Positions 26,252 through 35,012 of a stretch of DNA of 64,000 nucleotides are shown here, piece by piece. Within the stretch, counting starts at the first letter, position 1, and the number at the start of each line of letters is the position of its first letter. The translations under genes and the position numbers were made by a program. The notes beneath the pieces were generated by a model. That model was not told where the DNA came from. It saw only the letters and a program-made list of their open reading frames with translations, and made no database searches. Source of the DNA: Slackia equolifaciens (lineage in GTDB: Bacteria; Actinomycetota; Coriobacteriia; Coriobacteriales; Eggerthellaceae); the NCBI RefSeq assembly GCF_003725995.1, contig NZ_QIBX01000002.1:62001-126000 (forward strand), given 5' to 3'.

Positions 26252-26397
26252 AGAGATGGGTCCTTTTCCGTTTCGTTTCTCTATCTTGCGTCAAGTGGTG
26301 CAACGCGAAATCGGTTCTGGCGGAACGGAACGCGCCGTTTGCCGAAACGATGCCGCGCGATATTGCGGTATACGCAAGCAGACATTCTAACACACCG

Positions 26398-26425
26398 AAA
26401 AAAAGGCCCCGCACACCGCGGAGCC
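26398..26425 (-). terminator. Rho-independent terminator behind prmC
   Basis: On the minus strand a GGCTCCGC/GCGGGGCC hairpin (26405-26425, one mismatch) is followed by seven T (26398-26404). It ends the prfA-prmC transcript. The rest of 26252-26397 is the mreB leader, where no clear promoter was found. Confidence 0.85.
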
Positions 26426-26528
26426 ATGCACACAATAAGTAAACGCGCGCGATCGCCAGAGCAAAAACACGACGTGCGCTCGCCTCTTGCCCGCGCCGCG
26501 ACCTCGATGTCGAGAGCAAAAGGCAACG

Positions 26529-27680
26529 TTACCGGGGAGCACGCGCAACGAGCACACGAGGACGCCCGGCGAGGTCGTCTACGATGCGCACGTCGGTAAA
26601 GCCGGCTTCGCGCGCGATTGCCGCCGCGGCCTCGAGGCATGTCTCATGGAGCTCCACCGCATACCCGCCGCCGGGCTTAAGCGCATGACGCGCCCACGCG
26701 GTAAGAGGCCGGAACAGGTCGAGGCCATCGGCTCCCCCGTCGAGCGCAAGAGCGGGTTCGAAGGCGCCCACCTCGCGCGGCAACCGGGCCATCACGTCCG
26801 TCGGGATATAGGGCGGGTTCGACACAACCAGATCGAGCTTGCCAACGAAACGAGGAGGGACGGAATCTCCCAGGTTGCTGTTTAAGACGTAGACGCGCTC
26901 TTTAAGGCCCAGCGCCTCGACGTTTTCTCGCGCCAGGGCAAGAGCCTCGGGCGCGATGTCGGTCGCCAGCACGCGCGCATCGGGGTGCTCATAGGCTATG
27001 GAGCAGGCGATGCAGCCCGAGCCGGTGCAGATGTCGGCAATATAGAGCGGAGCATCATCCGAAGCGACGGGGCTTGCAGCGCCCGTCCGCTCGAAATCAT
27101 CCTCAGTCCCCTCGGCTACGCCAACCTCCCCGGCACCGCCTGCCATCGTGGCGTCGACGAAGGAGCCGTCTTGCGCGTCGGCTCCCTCGGCGCTCGACAC
27201 GGCTGCCGTATCAGACGGCACGGTCGCACCGTCCCCGTCGAGGCCCTCCGCCGCAGCCTTCTGCGCTGCCTCCCTCAGCAGCAGCTCCTGCGCCTCATTC
27301 TCGGTCAGGACCGAATCGGTGGCGTGACGCCTGCGGGGCGCCGGCAGAAGGGCGAGAGCCTCGCTCACCAGCACCTCGGTCTCGGGGCGCGGAATGAGCA
27401 CGCCGGGGCGTACCTTCACCGCTATGTGCCGAAACGCCACCTCGCCCGTGATGTACTGGAGCGGCTCCCCTGCCCCACGGCGCGCCACATAATCGCGCAG
27501 CACCTCGCGCTCCTCCGGAGCAAGCGGGCGCTCGAAGTTCACATAGAGCTCGACGCGGCGCAGGCCGCATGCCTCGGCAAGCAGCCACTCGGCAGAAAGG
27601 CGCGGGTTGTCGTCGCCCTTGCGCTCCAAATACCCCCGGCACCAATCCAGCGCCGCCTTGATTGTCCAAATTTCAGACAT
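26529..27680 (-). CDS. prmC: peptide chain release factor N5-glutamine methyltransferase PrmC
   Basis: The 383-aa enzyme methylates the Gln of the GGQ motif of release factors. It has the N-terminal helical domain, the linker hairpin (VLIPRPETEVLV), motif I ADICTGSGCIACSIA and the catalytic NPPY in VVSNPPYIP. Between residues about 112 and 211 lies a low-complexity, acidic, Ala-rich insert of nearly 100 residues just before motif I; E. coli PrmC has only a few residues there. Its ATG overlaps the prfA stop (TAATG), coupling it to its substrate RF1. A much longer upstream frame is only read-through of prfA in another frame. Confidence 0.93.
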   Translation of the reverse strand: MSEIWTIKAALDWCRGYLERKGDDNPRLSAEWLLAEACGLRRVELYVNFERPLAPEEREVLRDYVARRGAGEPLQYITGEVAFRHIAVKVRPGVLIPRPETEVLVSEALALLPAPRRRHATDSVLTENEAQELLLREAAQKAAAEGLDGDGATVPSDTAAVSSAEGADAQDGSFVDATMAGGAGEVGVAEGTEDDFERTGAASPVASDDAPLYIADICTGSGCIACSIAYEHPDARVLATDIAPEALALARENVEALGLKERVYVLNSNLGDSVPPRFVGKLDLVVSNPPYIPTDVMARLPREVGAFEPALALDGGADGLDLFRPLTAWARHALKPGGGYAVELHETCLEAAAAIAREAGFTDVRIVDDLAGRPRVLVARAPR

Positions 27681-28741
27681 TATTCGGTAGCGGCCTCGAG
27701 CTTCCTTGCGCGGTCGGCGGCCTGGAGCGCGGTGATCACGTCGCCCAGGGAATCGCCCATCAGCACGCCGTTGTAGGTGGAGTTGAAGCCGATGCGATGA
27801 TCGGTCACGCGATCCTGAGGCGCGTTGTAGGTTCTGATCTTCTCGGAGCGATCGCCCGAGCCGATCTGTGCCAAGCGTTCGGCGCCCTCGGCCGCCTGCT
27901 GCTCGGCGAGCATCTTTTCGTACAGGCGCGCACGCAGAACCGCCATGGCCGCGATCTTGTTCTGAAGCTGGCTTTTCTGGTCCTGCGACTGCACCACCAA
28001 ACCGGTGGGAAGATGCGTGATACGCACAGCGGAGTCGGTGGTGTTCACGCACTGGCCGCCGGGGCCGCCCGCACGGTACACGTCGATACGCAAATCGTTC
28101 TCGTTGATCTCCACGTCGATTTCGTCGGCCTCGGGCAGCACGGCAACGGTGGCCGTGGAGGTGTGAATGCGCCCCTGGCTTTCGGTCTTGGGCACGCGCT
28201 GCACGCGGTGCACGCCCGATTCGAACTTCATGACCGAATACACGTGATCGCCCTTGACCTTGAACTGAATCTCTTTATAGCCGCCGGCCTCAGAAGGAGA
28301 AACGTCCATGGTCTCTACCTTCCAGCGGTTGGACTCGCAGAAACGCATGTACATCTTGTACAGATCGCCCGCGAAGATGGCCGCCTCGTCGCCGCCGGCG
28401 GCGGCACGAATCTCAACGATGATGTTCTTCTCATCGGCGGGATCCGAGGGGATGAGCATGAACTTGATATCTTCCTCGAGCTGCGGGAGCTTCGCCTCGG
28501 CCGCCGCAATGGTCTCTTGGGCGAATTCCTTCATGTCGGGATCGGCGAGCATCTCTTTGGCGTCATCGATATCGTCGCACGCCTGGATATACTCGCGAGC
28601 CTTGGCCACAAGCGGGCCCTGGTTGGCGTATTCCTTGGACAGGCGGGCGTATTCCTTCTGGTCCGCGAGTACCGCGGGGTCGCCCAGCTTCCCCTGAAGC
28701 TCGGCGTAGCCTTCAATGATCTTTTCGAGTTTATCGCGCAT
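27680..28741 (-). CDS. prfA: peptide chain release factor 1
   Basis: The 353-aa protein is RF1, which reads UAA and UAG. The stop-codon tripeptide is PKT in RVPKTESQGRIHTS, fitting the RF1 PxT pattern. The catalytic GGQ lies in RAGGPGGQCVNTTDSA. The C-terminal SEKIRTYNAPQDRVTDHRI is also RF1-like. ATG 28741 is supported by AAAAGGACTATC; upstream in-frame codons to 28891 are not. It is followed and overlapped by prmC. Confidence 0.96.
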   Translation of the reverse strand: MRDKLEKIIEGYAELQGKLGDPAVLADQKEYARLSKEYANQGPLVAKAREYIQACDDIDDAKEMLADPDMKEFAQETIAAAEAKLPQLEEDIKFMLIPSDPADEKNIIVEIRAAAGGDEAAIFAGDLYKMYMRFCESNRWKVETMDVSPSEAGGYKEIQFKVKGDHVYSVMKFESGVHRVQRVPKTESQGRIHTSTATVAVLPEADEIDVEINENDLRIDVYRAGGPGGQCVNTTDSAVRITHLPTGLVVQSQDQKSQLQNKIAAMAVLRARLYEKMLAEQQAAEGAERLAQIGSGDRSEKIRTYNAPQDRVTDHRIGFNSTYNGVLMGDSLGDVITALQAADRARKLEAATE

Positions 28742-28897
28742 GATAGTCCTTTTATCGCATGCCGCCGGCTGTGCGCGGACGGCTTCCTGGTGAGTGTCAG
28801 CGGAATATAATACCACGCCCTCGGGCATATCACCCAGCTCAAGCACCGCACGCACGCTCGCTTCACGCGCCCTCCACGGCACGCCGGCCACCGAAAG

Positions 28898-30280
28898 CTA
28901 CTCCGTCTTACCGCGATCGTCTACGATGCGTCCAGCTCGCACGAGCCCCGCGCCCTGCGCATTCGAAGCAATGGCGGCCCGCGTAGGCGACGTGTCGCCA
29001 TTGAACCACGCGTCTATGCGATCGAGCGCCCTGCCGCATGCGCCCCCATCGACAAGAGCCATCACGGGCCGCTCGAACGCGTGCTGCCTCACGAGGTCGA
29101 TAGCCGCACACGTCAGATAGACCCCTGCAGCTATGCCCACCGCCACAACGTAGAGCGCGGGCGCCGGAAGCCCTTCGAGCAGATAATTATGCTGCCATAG
29201 CTCATGGCATACCATGGGATTCTCATGGATGAGGTACACGCCAAAGGCGCACGATGCCAAAACGTTCACCCAGCGAACGGAGAACGGGCGCGCCGACATG
29301 AACAGCATGAACAGCCCCACGGCAGCAGCCAGGGGCGGCGCCTGATTAAGCCCTGCCAGGCGCTGGGAATCAGTCCATACGTCATTCACCCCCAGCGTCA
29401 CGCTCAACGCCAAATCGACCACCACCCACAGAATGGCTACCGCCCACACCGCATGGGAGCGTCGCATACGCCACATGAGCACCGTGCAACCGACAAGGGC
29501 GGCGATGCATACGAGCCGAGGCGCAACAGAGGCCGCAGCATGCTGGGGAATGAGCGACCCCCACACGTTGACCATGGCCGAATTCGCCATCATTGCGCCT
29601 ACGCCTACCGCAAGCATACCCACAGCCTTGGCGGGCCGCTCAAAAACGTTATAAAGGCGCCAGTATGCGGCGAGGACGTAAAGGAACAGGAACCACAGGA
29701 CCCCGCTTTCCAAAAAAGTCGCCGAGAACGCGGTGGGAAGCATGCACAGGATCGCGAACGCAACCAAGACAAGACGGCGATGCTCCTCACGTGAGATGGA
29801 GAGCAGAAAGCGGTTCACGAACGGAGAGAGCAGCACCATGACCACATAGGAGGAAACGAACCAATACAGATAGGACGACAGAGGCGTACATGCCTGCTCG
29901 ATGGATTGGGTCGTCACCTGCGAAGGGTCGATGAAGCACATCGCCGCAAGAATTCCAAGAGAGTAGAAGAGCGTTTCCAGGACAACGCGAACGAGCGAGC
30001 GAATCTTGAACCGCGACCGGATGAGGAAATACGCCGAGATGAAAATGAAGCAATCGACGCCCACCTTGCCGCCCATGCTAATCCAGTCGATGAACACGCG
30101 TGGAATGTCGCCCGTCCATTCGCCGTGCAGCGCGAAATGGTGCAGAACGATGAGCATCATGCATACGATGCGAAGAAGCTCGAACCGGGAATCCCTCTCC
30201 TTCTTTCTTGCACTGGACCGATCCGAGAATCGCCCGACTGAATGCGAGGCTTCCCCTTCGATACACCTGCAGGCCCGCAT
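28898..30280 (-). CDS. acyltransferase 3 family membrane protein
   Basis: The 460-aa protein has about ten membrane helices from residue 40 on. The N-terminal motif FELLRIVCMMLIVLHHFALHG holds the conserved His-His region of acyltransferase 3 (OafA/WecH-like) enzymes, and KVGVDCFIFISAYFLIRS matches the next family block. Such enzymes acetylate or otherwise acylate surface glycans. It stands alone between prfA and a transporter lipoprotein gene, but the polysaccharide locus lies 5 kb away. The start at 30280 has GAGGG 9 nt upstream; the first 35 residues are hydrophilic and poorly conserved. Confidence 0.85.
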   Translation of the reverse strand: MRACRCIEGEASHSVGRFSDRSSARKKERDSRFELLRIVCMMLIVLHHFALHGEWTGDIPRVFIDWISMGGKVGVDCFIFISAYFLIRSRFKIRSLVRVVLETLFYSLGILAAMCFIDPSQVTTQSIEQACTPLSSYLYWFVSSYVVMVLLSPFVNRFLLSISREEHRRLVLVAFAILCMLPTAFSATFLESGVLWFLFLYVLAAYWRLYNVFERPAKAVGMLAVGVGAMMANSAMVNVWGSLIPQHAAASVAPRLVCIAALVGCTVLMWRMRRSHAVWAVAILWVVVDLALSVTLGVNDVWTDSQRLAGLNQAPPLAAAVGLFMLFMSARPFSVRWVNVLASCAFGVYLIHENPMVCHELWQHNYLLEGLPAPALYVVAVGIAAGVYLTCAAIDLVRQHAFERPVMALVDGGACGRALDRIDAWFNGDTSPTRAAIASNAQGAGLVRAGRIVDDRGKTE

Positions 30281-30432
30281 TTTTAAGCACCCTCTTTCCG
30301 CCTCATCGTACCCTAGGCGGCTATACTGCGGCCGTCGACGATGCGGATGATACCGCGCATCGCATGCGGCTGTAGAATTCGACAAAGTGCCTCCACGCGC
30401 AAGCGCCCCTATACGGCAGATGACGCAAAACA

Positions 30433-30456
30433 AAAAGCCGGATCGCTCCGGCTTTT
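30433..30456. terminator. terminator behind the substrate-binding protein gene
   Basis: AAAAGCCGGA (30433-30442) pairs perfectly with TCCGGCTTTT (30447-30456) around TCGC. The A/T flanks make it work on both strands; on the minus strand it ends the 30500-31498 gene. The remainder of 30281-30499 has no other feature. Confidence 0.85.
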
Positions 30457-30499
30457 CGCAACACGCGCCATGAGGCACGTTATCGGGCTTGCGCCAGGC

Positions 30500-31498
30500 C
30501 TACTGAGCGGCGAGCGCTCCCTTCATGGCGTCGTAGGACACGTCGGCGGTCAGGTAGCCTTTGGCCTTCATCCATTCGAGAACGGGGTCGACCATCTCGG
30601 AAGTCGGCAGCGCCGCCTCGGGATACGTTGAGATGGGATAGGTGTCGGCCACCAGCTCGGGCAAGCTCGCCTTTTCCACGAGCAACGCACGGAAGCTCTC
30701 CGGATCGGCGTTGACCGCCTCGACCGCTGCATCCCACGCCCGACGCACGGCATCGAGCGCCGCCTGACCGCCGCCATCGATCCACGATTGGTTCACCGCG
30801 AACACCGACTGGCTGATATTGTCGCCCTGGGTGTCATCGGCCAAAAGCACCATGCCGCTTGCCTCGCCCAGCGCAAGCAGGCTGCCCGGCAGCGCCGCAG
30901 CGGCGACCTGATTGTTCGCCATGGATTCGTAGCGCACGGGCAGCTTCTTGATCTCCTCGCCCACGATCTGGTCATCCGGCACGCCGGCCGCCTCCATCAG
31001 GCGGTCCATCACGTACTCGGGCACGGTGTTAGAGCCCACGCCAATGCCCTTTCCCGCCAGATCAGACAGACTCGTGATGCCGGATTCGGGGCTGGTCATA
31101 ATGCCGAAGCGACCTTGGTCCGGCGTGGCGCCCAACGTGACCCATGCAAGGTTCACGGCGGTGCCGCTCGCCGCCAAAGCCGCCGAAACCTGCGCATCGG
31201 TCATCGCGCCGTCGATCTCGCCGGCAGCGAATGCGGTGGAAAGCTCCTGGGCGCTCTGGAACGTGATGATTTCGACGGTATCAAGGCCGGCATCGGCGTA
31301 CATGCCGTTCGCCTCGGCGATCCAGAACGGAAGCGAATCCTCGGTCTGAAGCGTGCCTATTTTCATCGAAAGCGTCTGCGCCTCACCGTCTTGAGCGGGG
31401 CTTTCGTCCCCGGAAGACGAGCATCCGGCGATGCCGAACGCTCCCAGCGCCGCGACGGACGCCGCTGCGAACTGCGTGAATTTCCTGCGAGTGAGCAT
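30500..31498 (-). CDS. NMT1/SsuA-like ABC transporter substrate-binding lipoprotein (orphan)
   Basis: The 332-aa protein begins with a twin-Arg-like MLTRRKFTQFAAAS and a lipobox FGIAGC, so it should be an anchored lipoprotein. The fold signatures (MKIGTLQTEDSLPFWIAEANGMYADAG, split by context; AGEIDGAMTDAQVS; GKGIGVGSNTVPEYVMDR) match the NMT1/SsuA/ThiY-like family binding nitrate, sulfonates, taurine or thiamine precursors. The ligand cannot be told. No permease or ATPase gene is next to it, which is unusual. ATG 31498 sits after AAAGGCACGAT. Confidence 0.82.
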   Translation of the reverse strand: MLTRRKFTQFAAASVAALGAFGIAGCSSSGDESPAQDGEAQTLSMKIGTLQTEDSLPFWIAEANGMYADAGLDTVEIITFQSAQELSTAFAAGEIDGAMTDAQVSAALAASGTAVNLAWVTLGATPDQGRFGIMTSPESGITSLSDLAGKGIGVGSNTVPEYVMDRLMEAAGVPDDQIVGEEIKKLPVRYESMANNQVAAAALPGSLLALGEASGMVLLADDTQGDNISQSVFAVNQSWIDGGGQAALDAVRRAWDAAVEAVNADPESFRALLVEKASLPELVADTYPISTYPEAALPTSEMVDPVLEWMKAKGYLTADVSYDAMKGALAAQ

Positions 31499-31916
31499 AT
31501 CGTGCCTTTCTCTCTCGTTTATGCCGCCCTCATGCATACGGCCTCAAGACGTGCCTCGGGGCGGCAGTCCCTCCCCTGGAAGCTGAGCCTGCGCCCTAAA
31601 GACAGCAGACGCCCGAGATGGCGTGCGCGCTAGCGAAGGGCGCCTTGGCCACTCGAACGGCTTCCCAGTGCATTCGCGCGATTGTAAAGTCACCATTTGA
31701 AGGGAGCATGAAGAAGCCCGTAGTTGCACAAATTATTGAGATTGGGGTACGGCCAAAACCGTAACGCGGCTTACGCCGCCGAAAGGCAGGCTGGGTCGGA
31801 TCAGCCCGCCCAGCCTGCCGCCAGCACGCTTTGCCCCGAGCCGATCCGCCGCCCGCCCGCCTCGCGCCCGACCAGACCGGCGGCCAGCACCAGCACGACC
31901 AGGCCCGCGGCTCACG
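31499..31916. other. 418-bp gap with terminator hairpins
   Basis: The gap holds the upstream region of the substrate-binding gene and the end of trxB. Two hairpins lie at 31766-31779 (GCGGC-TTAC-GCCGC) and 31785-31819. No gene is seen, and no clear promoter was found. Confidence 0.6.
31785..31819 (-). terminator. terminator behind trxB
   Basis: GGCAGGCTGGG (31785-31795) pairs perfectly with CCCAGCCTGCC (31809-31819), followed by TTTC on the minus strand. It lies about 100 nt after the trxB stop. Confidence 0.6.
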
Positions 31917-32852
31917 TTAGCGCAGCGAAAGATACTCGAATGCAGCGGTAGCCGCATTCGCCCCGTCGCCCACCGCAGTGGATACCTGACGCAGCGCCTT
32001 GGTTCGCACGTCGCCCGCCGCAAACACGCCCGCAAGGTTGGTTTGCCCCGTTTCGCCAGCGACCACATAGCCTGCAGAGTCGAGCTCTATGCCCGTACCT
32101 TCGAGAACGCCCGTGCGCGGACGCGTTCCCACCGCTACGAAGAGGGCCGACGTGGGCACTTCGCTCGTCTCCCCCGTCTTTACGTTGCGCACAGACACCG
32201 CCGAAAGCGCACCATCCTGCTCATGCAGCGCATCTACCACGCAATCGAGGTGCATGGTCAGATTGGGAAGGGCGGCGAGGGGCTGCGCGTACACCGCGTC
32301 GGCACGCAGGGTGTTGCGACGGTGGATCAAATGGACCTGCGAGCAGATGCGAGAGAGGTAGAGCGCGTCGCCCGCCGCCGTGTTGCCGCCGCCCACCACA
32401 ACGGCCACTTTGTCTTTGAAGAACCCGCCGTCGCAGGTGGCGCAGTACGACACGCCGCGACCGGCAAGCTCCGACTCGCGCTCCACGCCCAGCGGACGCG
32501 GCTCGGCGCCCATGGCCAGAATGACCGCATCGGCGGTGTAGACGTTTCCGAACGCGGTAGTGATACGCTTGGTTGGCGCGTCAAGCTCGAGCGATGCCAC
32601 CTCCTCGCCCACAGATACCGCGCCGAAACGCGCCGCCTGCGCGCTCATCGCAAACGCCAGCTCAAACGCATCGACGCCCTCGGCGAAGCCGGGGTAATTG
32701 TCCAGGCGTTCGGTATCGGTCATCTGCCCGCCCGGCCCCATCCGCTCAAATGTCGCCGCGGAAAGCCCGGCGCGCGCCGCATACAGAGCGGCCGTCATGC
32801 CGGCAGGCCCCTGTCCGATGATAGCCACGTCGAAATGCGCATTATCAACCAT
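31917..32852 (-). CDS. trxB: thioredoxin reductase
   Basis: The 311-aa flavoprotein has the FAD-binding GQGPAGMTAALYAARAG, the redox-active CATC in VSYCATCDGGFFKDK, the NAD(P)H-binding VVVGGGNTAAGDALYLS with HRRNTLRA after it, and the C-terminal FAD motif VFAAGDVRTKALRQVSTAV. It reduces thioredoxin in the cytoplasm; trxA lies just upstream on the same strand. HRR in the nucleotide-binding part is typical of NADPH-using enzymes. A -10-like TATATT (32871-32876) stands 19 nt before the start, so its own promoter with a very short leader is likely. Confidence 0.95.
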   Translation of the reverse strand: MVDNAHFDVAIIGQGPAGMTAALYAARAGLSAATFERMGPGGQMTDTERLDNYPGFAEGVDAFELAFAMSAQAARFGAVSVGEEVASLELDAPTKRITTAFGNVYTADAVILAMGAEPRPLGVERESELAGRGVSYCATCDGGFFKDKVAVVVGGGNTAAGDALYLSRICSQVHLIHRRNTLRADAVYAQPLAALPNLTMHLDCVVDALHEQDGALSAVSVRNVKTGETSEVPTSALFVAVGTRPRTGVLEGTGIELDSAGYVVAGETGQTNLAGVFAAGDVRTKALRQVSTAVGDGANAATAAFEYLSLR

Positions 32853-33051
32853 GTCAGGTCCAATCTCTCAAATATACCCATGCGCTCCGTCCCCAATGCC
32901 CCAATGCAACACGAACGTGGAGCATGAAGAAAAAAGCGCAATCCGCTGGCGGAGTTCACATCGGCGCCTTGTCATCTGTCGTTTCGCCCGGGCTGTCCCA
33001 TGACAAACCCGAACAGCAAGATGCGAATGCCGCACAACGCTCATGATACAG

Positions 33052-33076
33052 AAAAGGCCCGCCAAACTGACGGGCC
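33052..33076 (-). terminator. terminator behind trxA
   Basis: GGCCCG (33056-33061) pairs with CGGGCC (33071-33076), followed on the minus strand by TTTT. It stands 14 nt after the trxA stop and separates trxA from trxB. Confidence 0.7.
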
Positions 33077-33089
33077 CGACGAAACGGAT

Positions 33090-33398
33090 TTACGCAAGCA
33101 GCGCCAGGAGGCTCTGCTTGGGCTGGGCGCCCATGGTAGAACGCTTGATCTGGCCGTTTTCAAATACGATCAGCGTGGGCACGCTCATGACGTTATAGCG
33201 CTGCGCCAGATCGGGGGATGCATCCACGTCGACCTTGTATACCGCAGCCTTGCCCTGGACCTCTGCCGCCACCTCGTCGAGGATGGGAGCGAGCATCTTG
33301 CACGGGCCGCACCACGTTGCAAAGAAGTCCACCAACACGGGCCCCTGAGCGCCGAGAACCTTGGAATCGAATTCGGAAGAGCTGATAACCTGCGCCAT
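33090..33398 (-). CDS. trxA: thioredoxin
   Basis: The 102-aa protein is a standard thioredoxin with the active site ATWCGPCKML and the cis-Pro in MSVPTLIVFENG. It is the cytosolic disulfide reductant recycled by the trxB product. AAAGGTGTCATC precedes the ATG. The upstream region holds a perfect 15-nt palindrome that may control it. Confidence 0.97.
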   Translation of the reverse strand: MAQVISSSEFDSKVLGAQGPVLVDFFATWCGPCKMLAPILDEVAAEVQGKAAVYKVDVDASPDLAQRYNVMSVPTLIVFENGQIKRSTMGAQPKQSLLALLA

Positions 33399-33467
33399 GA
33401 TGACACCTTTCTCGTTGCCGGATAACGAGACGGCCGAACCCCGACTGGCCCCGCTCTCCGGCGGCTT

Positions 33468-33482
33468 ATTTGATAGTCAAAT
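33468..33482. promoter_or_regulatory. palindromic operator-like site upstream of trxA
   Basis: ATTTGA-TAG-TCAAAT is a perfect inverted repeat 70 nt before the trxA start. On the minus strand TATGAT (a possible -10, about 33486-33491) lies just upstream of it, so a bound protein would sit at the start of transcription. Confidence 0.5.
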
Positions 33483-33601
33483 AGTATCATATATTGCTCC
33501 GCATGCATACGACGCGAGGTTCCTGCACGGTTTCGGCACATTGCGGGCGGCAAACGGCTAGATTCCGAGAAAAGTGAAGTTTGGGGTGGATAACTGCCAT
33601 A

Positions 33602-33903
33602 TGGTCAAAATGCTTCCAATGGGCGCGTAGAACGTTTATTTTCAGCCGGCTGGTCAAAAACGACCCGAATGGGCGGCGAGCAAGTTCGCTGTGACCCTTC
33701 CAGCCCTTGAAATAAAGCTCAGAAGACAAAGGATCGAACGCTGTTCCAGATTTCCGAGCATTTTCGGATGTCCGTACCGCCGCTACGCCGGAATCGGACG
33801 ATATCCGCGACTTCGCGAACAGTCGAATCGCCCATCTGGGTCGTTTTTGACCACGGCATCGTTCAGGAACGTATGAATCGCCCAGATGAGACAATTTTGA
33901 CCA
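33602..33903. repeat. four copies of a 24-25-bp motif, two direct and two inverted
   Basis: Copies at 33602-33625 and 33651-33675 read TGGTCAAAA, seven or eight variable bases, then AATGGGCG. Copies at 33829-33853 and 33879-33903 are the same motif on the other strand. The starts within each pair are 49-50 bp apart. Copies 2 and 3 are nearly identical over 24 bp. They occupy the 694-bp gap (33399-34092) between divergent trxA and the patatin gene; no gene is seen there. Confidence 0.75.
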
Positions 33904-34092
33904 CTCGCAACTCAGCACTCCCTGCGCGACCCACGAATGCCATTCCAACCCCATTCTGACTACGCTCGCGGCTCGACGCTCCCAGCGCGACCCCTCATGG
34001 ACGTTTCGTAACGCTTTCGAATCGTCGAGCGCTTCGCGCCCCGATAGCCTCCTCTCTCGCCTACCATACGGTGAGGAAGCAAAGGAGAAGGC

Positions 34093-35001
34093 ATGAGAGC
34101 ATCGTATTCCCCCACCGACACGAATCGTACGCCCGCCTGGACCGGACAGGACATCCTCGACGTAAACCTGGTACTTGAGGGCGGAGCGATGCGCGCTCAG
34201 TTTACCGCCGGAGTGCTGGATTTCTTCATGGACCACGGCGTATGGTGCAAAAACGTGATCGGCACGAGCGCGGGATCGCTCTGCGGATACAACTATGTCG
34301 CCGGAGAAGTGGGTCGCACGTGCTTCCTCAACACCAAGTACTGCGCCGACCCTCGATACCTCTCCATGCGCAATTTCGCCACGGCGGGCAATGCCATCGG
34401 CACGCAGTTCATGTTCGAAGAGATCCCCGACAGGCTCGACCCCTTCAACTACGACGGATTCGACCGCTCCCCCATGAAACTGACCGCCGTATCGAGCGAC
34501 CTGGAGCTTGGCGAGGCCGATTACCACGTGCTGGAAAACGGCCACGACACGCAGTATCTCCTTGCCTCGTCGAGCATGCCGCTCGTGTGCAAAATCGTCG
34601 AGGTGGACGGCAAGAAGCTCCTCGACGGCGGCCCGTGCGATAGCGTGCCGTTGCTTCACTCAATGCTCATGGGCACCGCGCGCAAGCACATCGTTGTGCT
34701 CACCCAAGATGAGACTTACCGCAAGAAGCCCAACAAAACCATGCTGCTGGCGCGGCGCGTCTACGCCGACTACCCCCTGTTCTGCGACCGCATGGAATAC
34801 CGTCATTTCGAATACAACCGCTGCTACCGTTGGGTCGCACGCCTGCACGATGCGGGAGAGGTGTTTATGATTCGCCCACCTGAACCCGTGACCGTGGGCA
34901 GCATGGAGCGCGACCCCGAAAAGCTGTTCGTGCTGTACGAGCAAGGTTACGCCCAGGCGGCAGCGCAGTGGGATGACCTGCAGCGTTACCTGGAGAAATA
35001 A
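34093..35001 (+). CDS. patatin-like phospholipase
   Basis: The 302-aa protein shows the patatin catalytic layout: the oxyanion loop LEGGAMRAQFTAGVLD, the nucleophile elbow IGTSAGSLCG (GxSxG, Ser in TSAG) and the dyad Asp in LLDGGPCDSVPL. No signal peptide is present, so it should act inside the cell on membrane lipids; the closest type is the RssA/YjjU-like bacterial group. AAAGGAGAAGGC gives a strong ribosome site before the ATG. It is a lone plus-strand gene, convergent with the glycosyltransferase locus, and lies next to the four-copy repeat region. Confidence 0.93.
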   Translation: MRASYSPTDTNRTPAWTGQDILDVNLVLEGGAMRAQFTAGVLDFFMDHGVWCKNVIGTSAGSLCGYNYVAGEVGRTCFLNTKYCADPRYLSMRNFATAGNAIGTQFMFEEIPDRLDPFNYDGFDRSPMKLTAVSSDLELGEADYHVLENGHDTQYLLASSSMPLVCKIVEVDGKKLLDGGPCDSVPLLHSMLMGTARKHIVVLTQDETYRKKPNKTMLLARRVYADYPLFCDRMEYRHFEYNRCYRWVARLHDAGEVFMIRPPEPVTVGSMERDPEKLFVLYEQGYAQAAAQWDDLQRYLEK

Positions 35002-35012
35002 CTCAAACCCGC

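Noticed and set aside
27681-28052. Extended PrmC start at 28052
   Set aside because: The additional 124 residues are the Arg-rich out-of-frame reading of prfA, whereas the TAATG overlap at 27680 gives a normal PrmC N terminus.
31499-31916. Missing permease of the substrate-binding protein
   Set aside because: I looked on both strands for hydrophobic frames in this gap and found none; the stretch is noncoding with hairpins.
33487-34092. Gene on the minus strand continuing from the patatin antisense frame
   Set aside because: The frame crosses the four repeat copies and the patatin gene in antisense, without ribosome site or domain. It is a composition artefact.
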